Assembly (NCBI RefSeq): GCF_001514205.1
Contig: NZ_KQ948771.1
Location: forward strand, 289,922 to 353,921
Length of the DNA: 64,000 nucleotides
DNA from: Streptomyces griseoruber
GTDB lineage: Bacteria > Actinomycetota > Actinomycetes > Streptomycetales > Streptomycetaceae
Direction: 5' to 3'
The position numbers were made by a program, and so were the translations under genes. Under the pieces are notes generated by a model. It ran no database searches. It was given only the letters and a program-made list of their open reading frames with translations, and was not told where the DNA came from. Below are positions 48,356 to 56,364 of the stretch, piece after piece (position 1 is the first letter of the stretch; the number at the start of each line of letters is the position of its first letter).

Positions 48356-48503
48356 CGCAGGCACCAGCCAAACACCCTCCGTGACAGAGGGGTACGGCGC
48401 GAAAGGGGCGGTTGCGGGTGCTATGGGTGCACAGCGGGGCGGATGGTGGAGAAGGCGCCTCAAGTGCGCCAGGAGAGGGGCCGAGCACTCCCACGCGCCG
48501 CGA

Positions 48504-49535
48504 TCATGAGGGTTGGGAGAGATCGTTCACCAGAACGGCTGCGCCGTCGAACTGACCTGCGGCGAGATCCCGCAGCGCCTGCGGGGCCCGTGACAGGGGA
48601 TACGTGTGTGTCGTCGCCCGGACGCCGAGCCGCGCCGCCAGGGTCAGGAACTCCCGCGCGTCGGTACGGGTGTTGGAGGTGACGCTGCGTAGCTGCTTCT
48701 CGTAGAACAGCTCGCTCTCGTAGCGCAGCGGCGGTACGTCGCTGAGATGGATCCCGGCGACGGCCAACACCCCGCCCCGGTCCAGTGCCCGCAGCGCCCC
48801 CGGCACCAGTTCGCCGACCGGCGCGAAGAGGATCGCCCCGTCCAGCGGTTCCGGAGGCGCCTCGTGGGCGTCCCGCGCCGAGGCCGCCCCCAGCTCCAGC
48901 GCCAGCCGTCGCGCCGCGGCTCCCCGGGTCAGGACGTGCACCCGCGCGCCCTGGGCGAGCGCCACCTGTGCGCACAGATGCGCGCTGCCCCCGAAGCCGT
49001 ACAGTCCGAGCCGCCCGCCCGGCGGCAGTGCGGTCCGCCGCAGCGCCCGGTAGCCGATGATGCCCGCGCACAGCAGCGGCGCGAGCGCCACCTCGTCCAC
49101 CTCGTCCGGCAGCGGATGGGCGAACGCGGCCGGTACGGTCGTGTACTCGGCGTAGCCGCCGTCGGCGTCCCAGCCCGTGTACTCCGACCCCGGGCACAGG
49201 TTCTCGGCGCCCCGGGCGCAGTACGCGCACATCCCGCAGGTGCGCCGCAGCCAGGCCACGCCCACCCGGTCGCCCGGGGCGAACCCGGTCACCGCGGCAC
49301 CCCGCCCCGCCACCACCCCGACCACCTCGTGCCCGGGCGTCACCCCGGGCCGCCGTACCGGCAGATCACCCTCGGTGACATGCAGATCGGTCCGGCACAC
49401 CCCGCAGACCCGCACCCGCACCAGCAGCTCGTCGTCGCCGGGCACCGGCACCGGCCTGCGCACCAGCCGCAGCGGTGCCCCGGTCACGGGCCCCGGCTCG
49501 GCCACCGACCACGCGCCCATCGTCCCGTCCGTCAT
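48504..49535 (-). CDS. Zinc-binding alcohol dehydrogenase family protein
   Basis: A 343-residue medium-chain dehydrogenase/reductase. It has a catalytic-zinc Cys and His in GVCRTDLHVTEGDLP and the TPGHEVVGVV zinc-site region. The structural zinc motif is CGMCAYCARGAENLC with four Cys. The NAD(P)-binding pattern LGLYGFGGSAHLCAQVALAQG deviates from GxGGxG in its last glycine. The final substrate-binding lobe ends FDGAAVLVNDLSQPS. The group with LYGFGGSAH reduces or oxidises aldehydes and alcohols, often with broad specificity. It is upstream of eshA on the same strand but 213 bases away, so it is probably transcribed separately. Confidence 0.9.
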   Translation of the reverse strand: MTDGTMGAWSVAEPGPVTGAPLRLVRRPVPVPGDDELLVRVRVCGVCRTDLHVTEGDLPVRRPGVTPGHEVVGVVAGRGAAVTGFAPGDRVGVAWLRRTCGMCAYCARGAENLCPGSEYTGWDADGGYAEYTTVPAAFAHPLPDEVDEVALAPLLCAGIIGYRALRRTALPPGGRLGLYGFGGSAHLCAQVALAQGARVHVLTRGAAARRLALELGAASARDAHEAPPEPLDGAILFAPVGELVPGALRALDRGGVLAVAGIHLSDVPPLRYESELFYEKQLRSVTSNTRTDAREFLTLAARLGVRATTHTYPLSRAPQALRDLAAGQFDGAAVLVNDLSQPS

Positions 49536-49668
49536 GACCCGCCCCGTCCTGCCGCCGGACCGTCCTCTCCCAGTGTGGGACGGACGGGGGCGTTCGGCGC
49601 GCGGGCCGACGACCGGGTGACTAGCGTGTTGATCCGGACAGAGTCGTCTCATCGGAAGGGCCGTCGAC

Positions 49669-50463
49669 ATGGCCGTACAACCAGAGGGAACCCCGTGCTG
49701 GGCCGACGCGATGTTCACCGACGTCGAGGGCGCCAAGACCTTCTACGGCGAGGTCCTCGGCTGGACCTTCGGCGAGTCGTCGTCGGAGTACGGCAACTAC
49801 ACCCAGGCCTATGTCGACGGCAAGGCGGTCGCCGCCGTCGTCCCGCCGATGCCCGGCCAGGAGGGCCAGTCGCAGTGGTGTCTGTACTTCGCCTCCCCGG
49901 ACGCGGAGGCGACGGCGGCCAAGATCCGCGCGCACCACGGCGAGGTGCTGATGGAACCGATGCAGGTCGGCGACTTCGGCACGATGTGCCTGGCGCGGGA
50001 GCCCAGCGGCGCGGTGTTCGGCGTCTGGCAGGCGGGGACCCACGAGGGCTTCGAGGCCGAGGCCGTCCCCGGCGCCTACGGCTGGGCCGAGGTCTTCACC
50101 CGTGAGCCCGACCGGGCGGACACCTTCTTCTCCTCCGTCTTCCCGTACACCGCCCAGCAGATCGAGGACGACAACGTCGACTTCCGCATGTTCAACGTCG
50201 GCGACACCACGGTCCTCGGCCGGATGCGGATGACGGACGACTTCCCGCCCGAGGTGCCGTCCTACGTCAACGTGTACTTCATCGTCGGCGACTGCGACGA
50301 GGCGGTGGCGAAGGCGACCAAGCTGGGCGGCGTCCTGCGTTTCGGCCCGATGAGCAGCCCCTTCGGGAGGTTCGCGGCCCTCAGCGACCCGCAGGGCGCG
50401 AACTTCTCGGTGATCGACCTCACCACCACCGAGGGTGAGCTGCCGAAGACCAGGCCGGTCTGA
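49669..50463 (+). CDS. Two-domain VOC family protein
   Basis: A 264-residue tandem VOC protein. Domain 1 begins GTPCWADAMFTDVEGAKTFYGEVLGWTFG and ends CLAREPSGAVFGVWQAG. Domain 2 begins AYGWAEVFTREPDRADTFFSSVFPYTAQQI and ends FAALSDPQGANFSVIDLT. This layout is found in actinobacterial hydrolase-like or glyoxalase-like proteins such as the CalU19-type group. The substrate is unknown. A possible -10 element TAGCGT lies at 49622-49627, about 40 bases before the ATG. It is convergent with nothing and precedes rnhA on the same strand. Confidence 0.87.
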   Translation: MAVQPEGTPCWADAMFTDVEGAKTFYGEVLGWTFGESSSEYGNYTQAYVDGKAVAAVVPPMPGQEGQSQWCLYFASPDAEATAAKIRAHHGEVLMEPMQVGDFGTMCLAREPSGAVFGVWQAGTHEGFEAEAVPGAYGWAEVFTREPDRADTFFSSVFPYTAQQIEDDNVDFRMFNVGDTTVLGRMRMTDDFPPEVPSYVNVYFIVGDCDEAVAKATKLGGVLRFGPMSSPFGRFAALSDPQGANFSVIDLTTTEGELPKTRPV

Positions 50464-50498
50464 CGGGACCCGCGCCCGGCCATGGCATGATCGTGCCC

Positions 50499-51197
50499 AT
50501 GCGTGAACGTGTGGTGGCCGCGTGCGACGGGGCTTCGAAGGGGAACCCGGGACCGGCCGGCTGGGCATGGGTGGTCGCCGACGACGCGGAGAGCCCGGCC
50601 CGCTGGGAGGCGGGCCCGCTCGGCAGGGCCACCAACAACGTCGCCGAACTCACCGCGCTGGAACGCCTGCTGGCCTCGACCGACCCGGGTGTGCCGCTCG
50701 AGGTGCGGATGGACTCGCAGTACGCCATGAAGGCCGTCACCACCTGGCTGCCCGGCTGGAAGCGCAACGGCTGGAAGACCTCGGCCGGCAAGCCGGTCGC
50801 CAACCAGGAACTCGTCGTCCGCATCGACGAACTGCTCGACGGGCGCTCGGTGGAGTTCCGTTACGTCCCCGCCCACCAGGTCGACGGCGACCCGCTCAAC
50901 GACTTCGCCGACCGCGCCGCCAGCCAGGCGGCCAGCGTCCAGCGGGCGGCGGGCAGTGAGCAGGGCTCCCCGGAGCCGCCGCCGTCCCCCGACACCCCGA
51001 AGCAGGCCCGCTCCGGCGGGGCCAGGTCGCCCCGCCGGAGCGGCGGTCCGGCCTCCGGCAACGGCTCGTCCGCCCGCACGATCAAGGCCAAGTTCCCCGG
51101 CCGCTGTGTGTGCGGCCGGGGCTACGCGGCCGGCGAGCAGATCGCCAAGAACGCCCAGGGCTGGGGCCACCCCGAGTGCCGCACGGCCGAGGCCTGA
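50499..51197 (+). CDS. rnhA: Ribonuclease HI with C-terminal Cys-rich extension
   Basis: A 232-residue protein. The N-terminal 140 residues are RNase HI, which cuts the RNA strand of RNA:DNA hybrids. Its acidic metal-binding residues are Asp in AACDGASKGNPGPAGW, Glu in NNVAELTALERLL, Asp in RMDSQYAMKAVTTW and the final Asp in LNDFADRAASQAA, with the conserved His in VPAHQVDGDPLN. A disordered Ser/Pro-rich linker leads to KFPGRCVCGRGYAAGEQIAK and GHPEC, a small zinc-ribbon-like tail (two Cys, then His-x-x-Cys). The ATG at 50499 follows a CATGAT -10-like element by seven bases. An in-frame ATG at 50487 is also possible. Confidence 0.88.
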   Translation: MRERVVAACDGASKGNPGPAGWAWVVADDAESPARWEAGPLGRATNNVAELTALERLLASTDPGVPLEVRMDSQYAMKAVTTWLPGWKRNGWKTSAGKPVANQELVVRIDELLDGRSVEFRYVPAHQVDGDPLNDFADRAASQAASVQRAAGSEQGSPEPPPSPDTPKQARSGGARSPRRSGGPASGNGSSARTIKAKFPGRCVCGRGYAAGEQIAKNAQGWGHPECRTAEA

Positions 51198-51215
51198 TCA
51201 GGCGTCTCAGGCGTC

Positions 51216-52037
51216 TCAGGCGTCGAACGTGTAGTACGGGGTGTGGTCGAGCAGGGCCGCCGGGGTCGTGTCGTTCCAGGGCTTCATGGTCTCGTTCAGA
51301 TCCACCACGTTCGGCGTCCCGCCGCCCGGTACGTACGCCGACCCCGGGTGCCGGCGCTGCCACTCGGCCCACAGCCTGTCGATGTAGGCGTGGTGCAGCC
51401 AGAACACCGGATCGTTGGGGGAGACCCCGGTCGCCATCTGCCCGCCGACCCACACATGGACCCGGTTGTGCAGATTGACCCCGCGCCATCCCTCCAGATG
51501 GTTGCGGAAGCCGTCGGAGGCGCTGTTCCAGGGCGCCATGTCGTACGTCGCCATCGCCAGCACCGAGTCGACCTCGGCCCGCGTCGGCAGCTCGCGCACG
51601 TTCGTGCCGAGCGACCGGCGCAGATAAGTACGGCCGTCCACCCGGACGTTGACCGGCCACTTCCCGGCCGACGCGGCGAACGGCCCGTCCATCACCTGCC
51701 CGTCCCGGCTGCGCCCGGTACCGCCGAGGAAGTCCGGCGCCCACAGCGAGGAACGCGGTGAGCGGTCGGTGGACCAGTCCCAGTACGGCAGCGCCACCGA
51801 CGCGTCCACCGACTGCAGTGCCCGCTCGAACTCCAGCAGGAATCGGCGGTGCCACGGCAGGAAGGACGGCGAACGGTGGCCCGTGCGCTCGCCGTCGTCG
51901 GTGTCGCCGAGGATGAACGCGTTGTGCGTGGTGACGAAGTCGTCGTAGCGGCCGCTGCCCTTGAGTTCGAGGACGGCGGCGACGAAACGCCGCTTCTCGT
52001 CGGCGGTCAGGGACGCCTGATTCTTTCGGACGGTCAT
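51216..52037 (-). CDS. melC2: Tyrosinase
   Basis: A 273-residue type-3 copper enzyme that oxidises tyrosine and o-diphenols to quinones for melanin. CuA ligands are visible in YDDFVTTHNAF, GHRSPSFLPWHRRFLLEFERAL and the surrounding His residues. CuB ligands lie in WRGVNLHNRVHVWVGGQM and NDPVFWLHHAYIDRLWAEWQ. Length equals the classic Streptomyces MelC2. It lacks a signal peptide, as expected, because it is exported with the MelC1 chaperone. The stop of melC1 lies 32 bases upstream, so both are in one operon. Confidence 0.96.
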   Translation of the reverse strand: MTVRKNQASLTADEKRRFVAAVLELKGSGRYDDFVTTHNAFILGDTDDGERTGHRSPSFLPWHRRFLLEFERALQSVDASVALPYWDWSTDRSPRSSLWAPDFLGGTGRSRDGQVMDGPFAASAGKWPVNVRVDGRTYLRRSLGTNVRELPTRAEVDSVLAMATYDMAPWNSASDGFRNHLEGWRGVNLHNRVHVWVGGQMATGVSPNDPVFWLHHAYIDRLWAEWQRRHPGSAYVPGGGTPNVVDLNETMKPWNDTTPAALLDHTPYYTFDA

Positions 52038-52069
52038 CTGCGGGTGCTCCAAAAAGGCTTGCGGAAAGG

Positions 52070-52465
52070 TCAGTTGGCAGGCGACGCGGGGAAGGGCAGC
52101 AGCCGGGCGCCCTGGAGCTCGTCGACCGCGGCACGGGCGGCGGCCCGCGGGGTGGACACCGGGTCGTAGTGGCTGACGACGCTGATCCAGGTGCCGTCGG
52201 CGTTGCGCATCACGTGCAGTTCGACGCCGTCCACGGACACGGTGTAGCCGGCGCCGTGGTGATGCCCGCCCCCGGAGGACGGCCGGCCCTGTATCCGGCG
52301 GCCCTTGTAGATCTCGTCGAAGGCGGCGGGGGAGTCGTGGGAGCCGTGGGATGCGCCGTGGTCGTGCGTGGGGTCGCTCGCACGGGCCGCGGGGACGGCG
52401 AGCGCCGTGGCGCCGGCGAGGGCGGCCGCGGCGGTGAGGGCGCGACGGCGGCTGAGGTCGGGCAT
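52070..52465 (-). CDS. melC1: Tyrosinase cofactor/copper chaperone MelC1 with Tat signal
   Basis: A 131-residue MelC1 protein. The twin-arginine signal MPDLSRRRALTAAAALAGATALAV leads to a cleavage region APAARAS-like. The mature part has His-rich copper-binding segments (THDHGASHGSHD and GGGHHHGAGY) and the conserved core YKGRRIQGR, VSVDGVELHVMRNADGTWISVVSHYDPVSTP. MelC1 loads copper into MelC2 and takes it out through the Tat pathway. It is the first gene of the mel operon. Its upstream region contains overlapping inverted repeats. Confidence 0.93.
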   Translation of the reverse strand: MPDLSRRRALTAAAALAGATALAVPAARASDPTHDHGASHGSHDSPAAFDEIYKGRRIQGRPSSGGGHHHGAGYTVSVDGVELHVMRNADGTWISVVSHYDPVSTPRAAARAAVDELQGARLLPFPASPAN

Positions 52466-52586
52466 GCGGAATCTCCTGAGGTGCGTTCGGGTGCCGACCC
52501 GGCATGCCTATCGAGGACATCGGGGGCGGGTGAAATCGTTCGGGACCGGTTGGCCGTGATCCGGACAATCACTCACATGTCGTGCA

Positions 52587-52609
52587 ATCTTGAACCAAGA
52601 TGATCTTGG
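52587..52609. promoter_or_regulatory. Overlapping inverted repeats in the melC1 upstream region
   Basis: ATCTTG-AAC-CAAGAT is followed by one base and ATCTTGG, giving three alternating half sites. CCAAGAT-G-ATCTTGG (52595-52609) is a perfect 15-base palindrome. It lies about 125 bases upstream of melC1. The 355-base divergent gap 52466-52820 contains this and no supported gene. Confidence 0.5.
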
Positions 52610-52820
52610 CGGGGTGGGGGCCGGAGTGGGGGCGGAAGGGGCAATTCCTTTCCTTGGAGCCCCTCCTTCCGGTGATCTTTCGCGCGCGGACATGGCGGCC
52701 GTGGTGCGGCTCACGTGGAGAAAGTGGCGGAAAGCAAGAGAGGGCGCGCCCCGGAAGGGGGCCGCGCACTGCTACCCTGCGTCGTCAATCGATCACGTCT
52801 GGTCATTCCAAGGGGTATGC

Positions 52821-54032
52821 GTGAAGGTCGCCTGTGTCGGCGGCGGGCCCGCCGGCCTGTATCTCTCCATCCTGCTCAAACTGCAGGACCCGTCCCACGA
52901 CGTCACCGTCCTCGAGCGCAACCCGGAGGGCTCGACGTACGGCTGGGGCGTCACCTACTGGCAGGGACTCCTCGACAAGCTCCGCGCCCGCGACCCCGAG
53001 TCGGCCCGCGCGATCGAGGAGCACTCCGTCGTGTGGAACCAGGGCGTCGCCCATGTACGGGACCTGTCGACCCGTCAGCCCGGGGACGAGGGCCACGGCA
53101 TCGGCCGCCACAAACTCCTGGAGATCCTCGCCGAACGCGCCCGCGCACTCGGCGTACGGCTGGAATTCGAGTGCGCGGTCACGGCCGACGACCTGCCGGA
53201 GGCGGACCTGGTCGTGGCCGGTGACGGCGTCCACAGCGCGCTGCGGACCCGCTATGCCGACCACTTCGGCGCCGAGCTCGCACCCGGCCGCAACTCCTAC
53301 GTCTGGCTCGGCACCAGCAAGGTCTTCGACTCCTTCACCTTCGCCTTCGTGGAGACCGAACACGGCTGGATCTGGTGCTACGGCTACCCCTTCAGCACCG
53401 CGCAGAGCACCTGTGTCATCGAGTGCGCCCCCGAGACCTGCGCCGGGCTCGGCCTGGACCGGGCGAGCGAGACCGACGGCCTGGTCCAGTTGGAGAAGCT
53501 CTTCGCGCACATCCTCGACGGCCACCCCCTGATCGGCCGGGCCACCGCCGACGGCAGCTCCCCGTGGCTGACCTTCCGCACCCTCACCAACCGCACCTGG
53601 TACCGCGACAACCTGGTCCTCCTCGGCGACGCCGCCCACACCACCCACTACTCCATCGGCGCCGGCACCACCCTCGCCCTGGAGGACTCCCTCGCCCTCG
53701 CCGACGCGCTCGCCGGGGGCGACGGCCTCCCGCAGGCCCTCGCCCGCTACGAACACGAACGCCGCACCGCCCTGCTGCCGCAGCAGAGCGCCGCCCGCCT
53801 CAGCGCCCAGTGGTACGAGAACCTCGCCCGGTACATCGACCTTCCCCCGGAGCGCATGTTCGCCCTGCTCGGCCAGCGCCACTCGCCGCTGCTGCCGTAT
53901 GTCCCGCCCCAGCTCTACTACCGCCTCGACCGCGCCGCCGGACAGCTCGACGCCCTGCGCCGCCTCAAGCGCTGGCTCGGCCCGAAGATCGCCCGCAGCG
54001 CCCACACCAGGGCCCAGGCGGCCCGCAAGTAG
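52821..54032 (+). CDS. FAD-dependent aromatic-ring monooxygenase
   Basis: A 403-residue class A flavoprotein monooxygenase. The Rossmann FAD motif VKVACVGGGPAGLYLSILLKL opens the protein. The DG motif is VVAGDGVHSALRTRYADHF, and the GD motif is WYRDNLVLLGDAAHTTHYSIGAGTTLALEDSLALADAL. Close relatives are salicylyl-CoA 5-hydroxylase/HpxO-like and kynurenine-type enzymes, so an aromatic acid or its CoA ester is a likely substrate. The GTG start at 52821 is preceded by AAGGGG. It is divergent from melC1 with a 355-base gap and precedes the MFS-TetR pair. Confidence 0.85.
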   Translation: MKVACVGGGPAGLYLSILLKLQDPSHDVTVLERNPEGSTYGWGVTYWQGLLDKLRARDPESARAIEEHSVVWNQGVAHVRDLSTRQPGDEGHGIGRHKLLEILAERARALGVRLEFECAVTADDLPEADLVVAGDGVHSALRTRYADHFGAELAPGRNSYVWLGTSKVFDSFTFAFVETEHGWIWCYGYPFSTAQSTCVIECAPETCAGLGLDRASETDGLVQLEKLFAHILDGHPLIGRATADGSSPWLTFRTLTNRTWYRDNLVLLGDAAHTTHYSIGAGTTLALEDSLALADALAGGDGLPQALARYEHERRTALLPQQSAARLSAQWYENLARYIDLPPERMFALLGQRHSPLLPYVPPQLYYRLDRAAGQLDALRRLKRWLGPKIARSAHTRAQAARK

Positions 54033-54065
54033 CGACCAGCGGCCCTCCGGAGAGGCTGCACCCGC

Positions 54066-54111
54066 TTGGGTGAATGTGAATTCACTGCTACGGTGAATTC
54101 ACATTCACCCA
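54066..54111 (+). promoter_or_regulatory. 19-bp inverted-repeat operator overlapping a promoter
   Basis: Arms TGGGTGAATGTGAATTCAC (54067-54085) and its exact complement (54093-54111) surround a 7-base spacer. Each arm itself contains the palindrome GTGAATTCAC. TTGGGT (54066-54071) and TACGGT (54089-54094), 17 bases apart, form a plausible promoter within the repeat. The site is 34 bases upstream of the exporter start, and its likely ligand is the TetR protein encoded behind the exporter. Confidence 0.8.
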
Positions 54112-54144
54112 TTCTTCTCCACTGTGCCGGCCGCGGGAGTGTCC

Positions 54145-55692
54145 ATGGCGTCGCCCGTCCCGATACCCGCCCCGACCAGGGATGACGCCGCAGGCCCGAG
54201 GGCTCGGCTCGCGATCCCGGTCCTGGCGTACTGCGGGATTCTGATGGCGGTCATGCAGACCGTCGTCGTCCCCCTCCTGCCCGACCTGCCCCGGCTGACC
54301 GGCGCCTCACCCGCCGCCGTCTCCTGGATGGTGACCGCCGCCCTGCTCTCCGGCGCCGTCCTCACCCCGGTCCTCGGCCGCGCCGGTGACATGTACGGCA
54401 AGCGGCGCGTCCTGCTGCTGTCCTTCACCCTGATGGCCGCCGGCTCGGTGATCTGCGCGCTGACCTCCCAGATCGGCGTGCTCATCGCGGCCCGCGCCCT
54501 CCAGGGCGCCGCATCCTCCGTCGTACCGCTGTCCATCAGCATCCTGCGCGACGAACTCCCCGCGGAGCGCCGGGGCTCCGCGATCGCGCTGATGAGCTCC
54601 ACCGTCGGCATCGGCGCCGCGCTCGGTCTGCCGGCGGCGGCCATGGTCATCCAGTACGCCGACTGGCACACCATGTTCTGGGTCACCGCCGCCCTCGGCG
54701 CCACCGGCGTCGCGTTGATCCGGTGGGCGGTGCCGGAGTCGCCCGTGCGCGAGCCCGGCCGGTTCGACGTGCCGGGCGCGCTCGGGCTGGCCGCCGGGCT
54801 GGTCTGTCTGCTCCTCGCCGTGTCCCAGGGCGGCCAGTGGGGCTGGGGCAGCGCCAGGGTCGTCGGCCTCTTCCTCACGGCCGTCGTGGTGCTCGCCCTG
54901 TGGTGGTGGCGGCAACTGCGCGCCGAACGGCCGCTGGTGGATCTGCGGCTGGTGTCCCGGCCCCGGGTCGGGCTCTCCCATGTGGCGGCGCTGCTGACCG
55001 GCTTCGCGTTCTACGCCAACTCCCTCGTGACCGCCCAGCTGGTGCAGGCGCCCAGGGCCAGCGGCTACGGGCTCGGGCTCTCCATCGTCCAGACCGGGCT
55101 GTGCCTGCTGCCCGGCGGCGTCACCATGCTGCTGTTCTCCCCCCTCTCCGCACGGATCTCCGCCGCCAGGGGCCCGCGCGTCACCCTCGCGCTGGGCGCC
55201 GCCGTCATCGCCGCCGGATACGCCGTGCGCATCGCCGACAGCCGCGACCTGTGGATGATCATGGTGGGGGCGGCGGTCGTGGCCACCGGCACCACCCTCG
55301 CCTACTCCGCGCTGCCCGCGCTGATCCTGCACGCCGTGCCGGCCGGCCAGACCGCCTCGGCGAACGGCGTCAACGTCCTCATGCGCACCATCGGACAGGC
55401 CGTCTCCAGCGCCGCCGTCGCCGCCGTCCTCGTCCACCACACCAGCCTCGTCGGGGGCGCCCCGGTGCCCACCCTGCACGGCTATCTGCTGGCCTTCGCC
55501 CTGGCGGGCGCGATCGCCCTGGCGGCCTGCGCGGTGGCCCTGACCATCCCCGGCGACACCGAGCCCGACACCGAGCCCGACCCCGAGCCCGAGTCCGAGT
55601 CCGAGTCCGGGCCCGACCCCCGGTGCGAGGCCACCGGCCCGGCCCGCGACCGCAGCCCCGCCACCGGCGACGGGGCGATGGAGGGAGCATGA
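54145..55692 (+). CDS. MFS transporter (DHA2-like, 14-segment drug exporter)
   Basis: A 515-residue membrane protein of the major facilitator superfamily. It has the cytoplasmic-loop signature GRAGDMYGKRRVLLLSFTLMAAGSVICAL, motif C-like AIALMSSTVGIGAALGLPAAAMVIQ in segment 5, and about fourteen hydrophobic segments. The C-terminal tail is an acidic repeat (DTEPDTEPDPEPESESESG). It should export a drug-like compound using the proton gradient. ATG 54145 is favoured because GGGAG lies at correct spacing, while an in-frame GTG at 54124 has none. It overlaps tetR by four bases and lies behind a large inverted repeat. Confidence 0.88.
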   Translation: MASPVPIPAPTRDDAAGPRARLAIPVLAYCGILMAVMQTVVVPLLPDLPRLTGASPAAVSWMVTAALLSGAVLTPVLGRAGDMYGKRRVLLLSFTLMAAGSVICALTSQIGVLIAARALQGAASSVVPLSISILRDELPAERRGSAIALMSSTVGIGAALGLPAAAMVIQYADWHTMFWVTAALGATGVALIRWAVPESPVREPGRFDVPGALGLAAGLVCLLLAVSQGGQWGWGSARVVGLFLTAVVVLALWWWRQLRAERPLVDLRLVSRPRVGLSHVAALLTGFAFYANSLVTAQLVQAPRASGYGLGLSIVQTGLCLLPGGVTMLLFSPLSARISAARGPRVTLALGAAVIAAGYAVRIADSRDLWMIMVGAAVVATGTTLAYSALPALILHAVPAGQTASANGVNVLMRTIGQAVSSAAVAAVLVHHTSLVGGAPVPTLHGYLLAFALAGAIALAACAVALTIPGDTEPDTEPDPEPESESESGPDPRCEATGPARDRSPATGDGAMEGA

Positions 55693-56294
55693 GTGCCGTG
55701 AACACCACACCCGGTAATCCTGCGACCGCGGGTGGCTCTCCCGCCCCCGCCCGCCGAGACGCCGAGGCGACCAAGGCGGCCATCCTGCGGGCCGCCCGTC
55801 ACCTCCTCGCCCGCCACGCCCACGCGGACATCACCCTCAAGGCCGTCGCGGAACGGGCCGGGGTGAGCCCGCCGCTGGTCCTGAAGTACTTCGGCAACAA
55901 GGACGCCCTCTTCGCCCGGGTGATGTCCTTCGAGGAGGACGCCGCCGCACTCCTGGACGCCCCGGTGGAGGACCTGGGCCGGCACATGGTCCGCCATGTC
56001 GTGGTCGGCCAGCGCGAGCGTGGCGCCGACCCCGTCCTGCGCATCGCCTTCGCGCCGCTGCACGGCGACCACGGAGACGTGCTGCGCGCCAACTTCCGCA
56101 CCCAGGTCACCGAACGCCTCGCCGCCCGCCTCGGCGGCCCCGATCCGCGGCAGCGCGCCGAACTCGCCCTCGCCACCCTCCTCGGCCTGGGCGTGATGTT
56201 CGGCATCGCCCGGGGCGAGGCCCTGCGCGCGATGCCGGTGGAGGACATCGTCGACCGCTACGGCCCGACGGTCCAGGCCCAGCTGACCCCGTAG
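55689..56294 (+). CDS. TetR-family transcriptional regulator
   Basis: A 201-residue TetR regulator. The helix-turn-helix lies at about residues 24-70: EATKAAILRAARHLLARHAHADITLKAVAERAGVSPPLVLKYFGNKDALFARVM. The C-terminal helical ligand-binding domain contains MVRHVVVGQRERGADPVLRIAF and matches the TetR_C group near actinobacterial exporter regulators. It is coupled to the MFS gene through an ATGA overlap. The 19-bp inverted repeat in front of that gene is the obvious binding site, so this protein probably autoregulates the pair. Confidence 0.92.
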   Translation: MSAVNTTPGNPATAGGSPAPARRDAEATKAAILRAARHLLARHAHADITLKAVAERAGVSPPLVLKYFGNKDALFARVMSFEEDAAALLDAPVEDLGRHMVRHVVVGQRERGADPVLRIAFAPLHGDHGDVLRANFRTQVTERLAARLGGPDPRQRAELALATLLGLGVMFGIARGEALRAMPVEDIVDRYGPTVQAQLTP

Positions 56295-56364
56295 GGCGCG
56301 CTCCCGGCATCGGGCCGGAGCCGTCGATTCCGCGGCGGGCCGGGACGGATGACAGACTGACACC

